Of a DNA stretch of 64,000 nucleotides, positions 59,554 to 64,000 are shown piece after piece. A program made the position numbers and the translations under genes. Origin of the DNA: Phytohabitans sp036906915. GTDB taxonomy: Bacteria; Actinomycetota; Actinomycetes; Mycobacteriales; Micromonosporaceae. Below the pieces are notes generated by a model. That model was not told the origin of the DNA. It made no database searches and worked only from the letters and a program-made list of their open reading frames with translations. The stretch lies in the NCBI RefSeq assembly GCF_036906915.1, contig NZ_JBAKHX010000001.1, forward strand, positions 310,001 to 374,000. Reading direction: 5' to 3'. Numbering within the stretch: the first letter of the stretch is position 1; every line of letters begins with the position of its first letter.

Positions 59554-60586
59554 GAGCCCTCCTTCCCCTCAGCCGGCTGGCGATCCGGGCGTTAAGCGCC
59601 CGGTCCAGGCCGATCGCGGCCAGGATCAGCGCGCCGACGACGGCCTGCTGCCAGAACGGGTCGATGCGCAGCACCGGCAACGCGGCGCCCATTGTGGACA
59701 GCAACACCGCGCCCAATGCAGCCCCGTACACCGAGCCGCTACCGCCGAAGATGGCGACCCCACCCACCACGACCGCCGCGACGACGTTGAGCTCGATGCC
59801 GGTGCCGGCGGCGGCGTCGAGGGTGCCGAAGCGGGCCGCGTACAGCACGCCCGCCAGCCCGGCCAGGGCACCGGAGACGGTCATGGCGGTGAAGACCCGC
59901 CACCCGACCGGGATCCCGGACAGGCGGGCGGCGGCCGGGTCCGAGCCGATCGCGTACAGTTCCCGGCCCGACCGGTACGAGCGCAGGTAGAAGCCGGCTA
60001 TCACCAGCACGGCGACCGCGAACAGGGCCAGGACGGGCACGCCGAGCACGACGGCGGTGCCCATCCGCTTGAAACCGCTGGGCATGTCGGCCGCGTTGAT
60101 CTGCTGGCCGGCCGCCCACGAGTAGTCGATGCCCCGAAACACGTACAGGGTGCCGAGGGTGACCACGAGCGCAGGCACCCGGGCGAGTGCGATCAGGGCG
60201 CCGTTGACGGCGCCGCACAGCACACCGAGCCCCACCCCGGCGGCCAGGGCCAGGACGATGGGCGCGTCCGGCATCGCCAGAAACAGCTTCCCGGTCGCGA
60301 ACGCCGACAGCCCGAGCACCGAACCCACGGACAGGTCGACGTTGCGCGTGATCACCACGATCGTCTGGCCGACGGCAAGGACCACCAGGATGGTGGCCCC
60401 GAGCATCAGGTCCTTGCGGGACTGCGCGTTCAAGAACCTCGGGTTCGAGATCGTCGTGACCGCGACCAACAACACCAGGGCGAGGGCGATGCCGAGCTCT
60501 CGGATCACGAACAACCTGTGAGCCCCGCGCACGTCGCCGCGCGTGCGGGGCGGCGACGCCTCGGGAGCCGGCTTGGTCGTGGTCAT
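59543..60586 (-). CDS. rhaP: Rhamnose-type ABC permease (first)
   Basis: 347 residues. A basic N-terminus is followed by RbsC-type membrane helices: VGQTIVVITRNVDLSVGSVL, VPALVVTLGTLYVFRGIDYS, GRELYAIGSDPAAARLSGIP, NVVAAVVVGGVAIFGGSGSV. ATG 60586 overlaps the ATPase stop by 4 bases. The TRNVDLSVGS loop is the conserved coupling region. It brings in the sugar with the other permease. Confidence 0.8.
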   Translation of the reverse strand: MTTTKPAPEASPPRTRGDVRGAHRLFVIRELGIALALVLLVAVTTISNPRFLNAQSRKDLMLGATILVVLAVGQTIVVITRNVDLSVGSVLGLSAFATGKLFLAMPDAPIVLALAAGVGLGVLCGAVNGALIALARVPALVVTLGTLYVFRGIDYSWAAGQQINAADMPSGFKRMGTAVVLGVPVLALFAVAVLVIAGFYLRSYRSGRELYAIGSDPAAARLSGIPVGWRVFTAMTVSGALAGLAGVLYAARFGTLDAAAGTGIELNVVAAVVVGGVAIFGGSGSVYGAALGAVLLSTMGAALPVLRIDPFWQQAVVGALILAAIGLDRALNARIASRLRGRRARGA

Positions 60587-62100
60587 GCGCCGCCTCCGTG
60601 ACCGGTGGCGGCGAGCATCACCGACTCCTCGTCGGCCCGCTCCCGGCTTATCTCGTCGACGAGCCGGCCCTCGTGCATGACCAGCACCCGGTCGGCCATG
60701 CCGAGCACCTCGGGCAGTTCGCTGGAGACCATCAGCACCGCGACGCCCTCACCGGCCAGTCGCGACATCAGCCGGTGCACCTCGGCCTTCGTTCCCACGT
60801 CGATCCCGCGGGTCGGCTCGTCGACGATCAGCACCTTCGGGTCGGTGGACAGCCACTTGGCGAGAACCACCTTCTGCTGGTTGCCACCGGACAATGTGGA
60901 CACGGGATCGGACAGGTGGCCGACCTTCACCTGTAACAGCCGCGTCCACCGGTGCGCGTCCGCGCGCTCCGCCCGGCGCCCGAGCAGCCCCAGCTTCGAC
61001 AGCGACCACCGGCGGGTGAGGGTGACGTTTCGCTCGATGGGCAGCTCCATCACCAGGCCCTGCTGCCGGCGGTCTTCCGGTACGAGCGCCACACCCGCCG
61101 CCATCGCGGCTGCCGGCCGGCCGCGCGGCAGCCGCTGGCCGTCGACCAGAACCTCGCCGGAGTCGTACCGGTCGACGCCGAACACCGCACGCACCACCTC
61201 GCTGCGACCAGCGCCGACCAGGCCCGCGAGGGCGACGATCTCCCCGCCGCGCACGTCGAAGCTGACGGCGTCGAACACGCCGGCACGGGTCAGCTCGCGC
61301 ACGCTCAGGACCACGTCGCCGACCTGGGTGTCCTGCTTGGGGTACAGCTGAGAGACCTCCCGCCCGACCATGCGGCGCACCACCTGGCCGACGGATAGCT
61401 CGGAGACCGGATCGGTGGACACCCAGCGCCCGTCGCGCATGACGGTGACCCGCTCGCACAGCGCGAACACCTCGTCGAACCGGTGCGAGATGAACAGGAT
61501 CGCGGCACCGGACTCGCGCAGCGACCGGACGACCGCGAACAGCCGCTCGACCTCCACACCGGACAGGGCGGCGGTCGGCTCGTCCATGATCAGGACTCGG
61601 GCATCGAACGACAACGCCTTGGCGATCTCGACGAGCTGCTGGTCGGCGATGGACAGCCCCCGCGCCGGACGGTCGGGGTCCAGCTGCACGCCGAGCTGGG
61701 TGAACAGCTCCCGGGTACGTCGCCGCATCGCCGCGGTGTCGATGCGGCGCAGGCCGCGCAGCGGCTGCCGGCCCATGAAGATGTTCTCCGCGACCGACAG
61801 GTCCGGAAACAGCGTCGGCTCCTGGTAGATCACCGCGATCCCGGCCGCGCGCGCGTCCGCCGGTCCGCTCAGCCAGAGCGGCTGCCCGTCCAGCGTGAGC
61901 GCGCCCTCGTCCGGTGCGTGCACGCCCGCGAGGACCTTCACCAGCGTCGACTTTCCGGCCCCGTTTTCACCGACGAGCCCGTGCACCTCGCCCGCGCAAA
62001 GCTCCAGCCGAGCCTCGGTGAGGGCCTGCACGGCGCCGAAGGACTTCCGTACCGCGGCAAGAGCCAGCACCGGCGTGTCGTTCGTGGTCTGCTCGGGCAT
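60583..62100 (-). CDS. rhaT: Rhamnose-type double ABC ATPase
   Basis: 505 residues with two ABC domains. The first has Walker A GENGAGKST, EPTLFPDLSVAENIFMGRQP, signature-like LSIADQQLVEIAKAL and Walker B LIMDEPTAAL. The second has a degenerate Walker A GLVGAGRSEV, signature LSGGNQQKVVLAKWL and VDEPTRGID. This is the standard layout for monosaccharide (RbsA/RhaT) importers. It is first in the operon, with ATG 62100 just downstream of the divergent operator region. Confidence 0.85.
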   Translation of the reverse strand: MPEQTTNDTPVLALAAVRKSFGAVQALTEARLELCAGEVHGLVGENGAGKSTLVKVLAGVHAPDEGALTLDGQPLWLSGPADARAAGIAVIYQEPTLFPDLSVAENIFMGRQPLRGLRRIDTAAMRRRTRELFTQLGVQLDPDRPARGLSIADQQLVEIAKALSFDARVLIMDEPTAALSGVEVERLFAVVRSLRESGAAILFISHRFDEVFALCERVTVMRDGRWVSTDPVSELSVGQVVRRMVGREVSQLYPKQDTQVGDVVLSVRELTRAGVFDAVSFDVRGGEIVALAGLVGAGRSEVVRAVFGVDRYDSGEVLVDGQRLPRGRPAAAMAAGVALVPEDRRQQGLVMELPIERNVTLTRRWSLSKLGLLGRRAERADAHRWTRLLQVKVGHLSDPVSTLSGGNQQKVVLAKWLSTDPKVLIVDEPTRGIDVGTKAEVHRLMSRLAGEGVAVLMVSSELPEVLGMADRVLVMHEGRLVDEISRERADEESVMLAATGHGGGA

Positions 62101-62116
62101 CCAGCCTCCAAGCGGT

Positions 62117-62132
62117 GATGAAACGATTCATC
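62117..62132. promoter_or_regulatory. LacI-type operator before the rhamnose-type operon
   Basis: GATGAAACGATTCATC is symmetric at 14 of 16 positions. Its core AACGATTC also occurs at 62275-62282 and inverted at 62197-62204, all in the 182-base divergent region. Confidence 0.7.
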
Positions 62133-62196
62133 GACCCTGCGCGTAGAACGTTAAACACGCACCTCCGGTCGGGTCAAGAGTTTCGTGCGGGTTACC

Positions 62197-62204
62197 GAAT
62201 CGTT
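62197..62204. promoter_or_regulatory. Half-site GAATCGTT in the divergent region
   Basis: This is the reverse complement of AACGATTC, the core shared by the two flanking operator-like sites. It may be a weaker middle site. Confidence 0.4.
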
Positions 62205-62271
62205 AGGCAGACACCCGGCATTGGCCACATGGGGACACGCCTCTAAAAGGAGCCCCGACGCACGACTACCC

Positions 62272-62285
62272 TTGAACGATTCATG
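62272..62285. promoter_or_regulatory. Operator overlapping the LacI start codon
   Basis: TTGAACGATTCATG carries the AACGATTC core and runs into the ATG at 62283. Binding here would block expression of the regulator itself. Confidence 0.55.
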
Positions 62286-63329
62286 GAGCTGCGGGACAGA
62301 CACTTGCCCAAGCCGGCCGCCAGCGTGCGCGATGTCGCCATTCGCGCCGGCGTGTCGGTCGGCACCGTGTCCAACGTCCTCAACCGGCCCGACATCGTCA
62401 CACCGACGACCCGCTCGCGCGTCCTGGCGGCGATCCAGGAGCTGGGTTTCGTGCGCAACGACGCCGCCCGGCACCTACGGCGAGGCCGGGGCCGCACGCT
62501 CGGCCTCGTGGTACTGGACGTGGCCAACCCGTTCTTCACGGATGTCGCCAAAGGCGTGGAGTACACGACGGCCAGGGCCGGGATGGCGGTCATCTTCTGC
62601 AACAGCGACGGCGACCGGGCGAAGGAGGACGCGTATCTGGACCTGCTCGAAGAGCAACGGGTCCGGGGCGTCCTGATCACGCCGATCGACGATGCCAGCG
62701 AACGCCTGCACCGGTTGCGTGAACGCGGGGTGTGCGTGGTCGTGCTGGACCGCACCTCAACCAACGCCGACGTGTGCTCGGTCTCGGTCGATGATCACCT
62801 CGGCGGGCAGCTGGCCCTCAGGCACCTGATCGAAAGCGGGCACCGGCGGATCGCCTTCGTCGGCGGCTCCACCCTGCAACAGGTTCGGGACCGGCACCGC
62901 GGCGCCCAGCAGGCACTCGCCGACGCCGGTCTGGGGCCACGGTCGCTACAGCGGATCGACACCCCCGCCCTTACCGTGGCCGCCGGTCGCGACGCCGCTG
63001 CCCGCATCCTCGGGTTGCCTCGACAGGCTCGCGCCACCGCGGTGTTCTGCGCCAACGACCTACTGGCGCTGGGCGTGTTGCAGGGCCTGACCCACCGGCG
63101 CGTTCGCGTACCCGATGACGTCGCCCTCGTCGGCTATGACGACATCGACTTCGCCGGGGCCGCCGCCGTTCCACTGACCTCGGTGCGTCAGCCTCGCCAG
63201 CGCCTTGGCCAGACGGCCGCGACGCTGTTGCTGGAGGAGGCCGACAACGCGGATGCGCACCGCCATCAGCAGGTGGTCTTCGAACCGGAGCTCGTCGTAC
63301 GCGAGTCAAGCCTGCGCAGGCTCCCTTGA
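62283..63329 (+). CDS. LacI-family regulator of the rhamnose-type operon
   Basis: 348 residues: helix-turn-helix about 15-70 (SVRDVAIRAGVSVGTVSNVL, RVLAAIQELGFVRNDAARHL), then the sugar-binding-like sensor (TLGLVVLDVANPFFTDVAKG, VSVDDHLGGQLALRHLIESG, FCANDLLALGVLQGL, ALVGYDDIDFAGAAAVPLTS). It is divergent from the importer, with three AACGATTC-type sites between. The likely model is repression lifted by the sugar. The ATG has no near ribosome site (AAAGGAG is about 30 bases away), so a leaderless transcript or a later start is possible. Confidence 0.85.
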   Translation: MELRDRHLPKPAASVRDVAIRAGVSVGTVSNVLNRPDIVTPTTRSRVLAAIQELGFVRNDAARHLRRGRGRTLGLVVLDVANPFFTDVAKGVEYTTARAGMAVIFCNSDGDRAKEDAYLDLLEEQRVRGVLITPIDDASERLHRLRERGVCVVVLDRTSTNADVCSVSVDDHLGGQLALRHLIESGHRRIAFVGGSTLQQVRDRHRGAQQALADAGLGPRSLQRIDTPALTVAAGRDAAARILGLPRQARATAVFCANDLLALGVLQGLTHRRVRVPDDVALVGYDDIDFAGAAAVPLTSVRQPRQRLGQTAATLLLEEADNADAHRHQQVVFEPELVVRESSLRRLP

Positions 63330-63488
63330 GGACAGTCGCCCGGTGGCCGCGATCCTGGCGAAGGCGCGGGCGCTCGGCTTGGCAACCCGGGTGAAGTCGG
63401 ACTCCACGGCGACGAGACCGAACTTCGGGCGGTAGCCCTCGCTCCACTCGAAGTTGTCGGAGGCGGACCAGTGCAGATAACCGTGCAC
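63306..63488 (-). pseudogene. C-terminal remnant of a GH1 beta-glucosidase
   Basis: The 60-codon frame reads HGYLHWSASDNFEWSEGYRP, KFGLVAVESDFTRVAKPSAR and AFARIAATGRL. This is the hallmark end of GH1 enzymes (GY-x-x-WS-x-x-DNFEW-x-x-GY-x-x-x-FGL). The rest (~400 residues, including the catalytic Glu residues) is absent upstream: homology stops near 63500. The stop region overlaps the LacI gene end by 24 bases. It is a decayed gene that once paired with this or the next LacI regulator. Confidence 0.8.
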
Positions 63489-63610
63489 GAAGCCGGGGAG
63501 TCTTGTGGGTAACGTTTTACAGAAATGTTGCGCCCGACCCTAGGAGGTCATCGTGGCGTCGTCGAGAGCTCACGCTGTCCACCCAGCCGAAAGGCGGTCT
63601 AGACTCGCGG

Positions 63611-63620
63611 GCAACGTTGC
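63611..63620. promoter_or_regulatory. Palindrome GCAACGTTGC upstream of the last LacI gene
   Basis: A perfect 10-base palindrome with the central CG of LacI operators, 28 bases before the start at 63649. A related GTAACGTTTTAC lies near 63510-63521. Self-regulation is likely. Confidence 0.5.
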
Positions 63621-63648
63621 ACGTGCGCCCGCACCGATGAGGTAGCCG

Positions 63649-64000
63649 ATGGAGAAACCGTCACCGCCGTCTCGACGCATCACCATCGTCGACGTCGCGC
63701 GGCACGCCCAGGTCTCCACGACCGCGGTGTCGAAGGTGCTGCGCAACGCGTACGGCGTCAGCCCGAGGATGCAGACCAAGGTGCGCCAGGCCATCGCGGA
63801 GCTCGGCTACCGACCCAACGCCACCGCTCGCGGGATGCGCGGGCAGACATACACGATCGGCGTGATGCTACCCAACATTCGCAACCCGTTCTTCGCGCAG
63901 ATCCTCGACGGCCTCACCGACCAGCTCGCCGACACCGACTACCAAGTGCTACTCGGCCCTGCCTGCAACGGCGAGGCCGAGGAAGCCCGCGTCACGCACG
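63649..64000 (+). CDS. LacI-family regulator (N-terminal part; cut by window edge)
   Basis: From ATG 63649 (GATGAGG upstream) 117 codons are visible. The DNA-binding domain reads ITIVDVARHAQVSTTAVSKV, then QAIAELGYRPNATARGMRGQ, and the sensor begins with YTIGVMLPNIRNPFFAQILD. It resembles LacI regulators of beta-glucoside or plant-sugar genes. The adjacent GH1 remnant may be a former target. The rest is outside the window. Confidence 0.85.
   Translation, partial: MEKPSPPSRRITIVDVARHAQVSTTAVSKVLRNAYGVSPRMQTKVRQAIAELGYRPNATARGMRGQTYTIGVMLPNIRNPFFAQILDGLTDQLADTDYQVLLGPACNGEAEEARVTH

Noticed and set aside
1..64000. CRISPR arrays, tRNA or rRNA genes, transposases, integrases
   Set aside because: No spaced direct repeats, cloverleaf-like segments, rRNA core sequences or recombinase motifs were noticed by eye. 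A tRNAscan, Infernal or ISfinder run would settle this.

Overview
The window is very GC-rich, densely coded DNA with GTG starts, Tat and lipoprotein signals, ECF sigma/anti-sigma pairs, PadR and LacI regulators, GAF-ANTAR proteins and DUF4193. This is typical of a filamentous soil actinomycete; a Micromonosporaceae-like genome is my inference. I see no rRNA, tRNA, CRISPR array, phage or insertion sequence.

Layout. 0-0.4 kb: start of a secreted ricin-type lectin that runs off the left edge. 0.5-1.7 kb: a PadR regulator divergent from a small membrane protein. 1.8-7.0 kb: a Pls/PosA-type single-module NRPS (adenylation, carrier, then membrane segments with three hexapeptide-repeat domains) translationally coupled to an M1 zinc aminopeptidase. 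This resembles an epsilon-poly-L-lysine-type homopolymer system. 7-16 kb: a PadR/membrane-protein pair, a DUF4232 lipoprotein, a LuxR-type ATPase regulator, a sigma-like protein, a family-3 solute-binding lipoprotein, and a sigma/anti-sigma/ABC ATPase/permease operon. 16-23.4 kb: a double GNAT protein, a secreted PL1 pectate lyase, a second LuxR-type ATPase regulator and small cytosolic proteins.

23.5-43.1 kb is a large plant-polysaccharide locus on the minus strand. A LacI regulator is followed by a sugar ABC importer (binding protein and two permeases), an intracellular GH127 beta-L-arabinofuranosidase, a 1576-residue secreted (alpha/alpha)6 hydrolase, a secreted GH43 enzyme, a WxL-like/DUF916 surface pair, and a Tat-exported GH127/GH146-type enzyme. 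Three of the secreted proteins end in the same ~95-residue module with paired cysteines. LacI-type palindromes sit before the importer, the regulator and the 1576-residue enzyme.

43.5-56 kb: a region-2-only sigma-like protein, two GAF-ANTAR proteins, an HrpB helicase, an AfsR/SARP-type regulator, a drug-type ABC exporter, an MFS exporter, a PanE-like reductase and DUF4193. 55.9-57.4 kb is decayed: a truncated alpha/beta hydrolase, an unidentified remnant, a doubtful small Cys/His protein over a strongly folded segment, and a stand-alone LuxR helix-turn-helix. 57.4-63.3 kb: a rhamnose-type ABC importer divergent from a LacI regulator. 63.3-64 kb: the C-terminal scrap of a GH1 beta-glucosidase and the start of another LacI regulator.

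Pectate lyase, arabinofuranosidases and a rhamnose-type importer together suggest growth on pectin and plant cell-wall glycoproteins. The polycation synthetase may be an antimicrobial or surface polymer made alongside.
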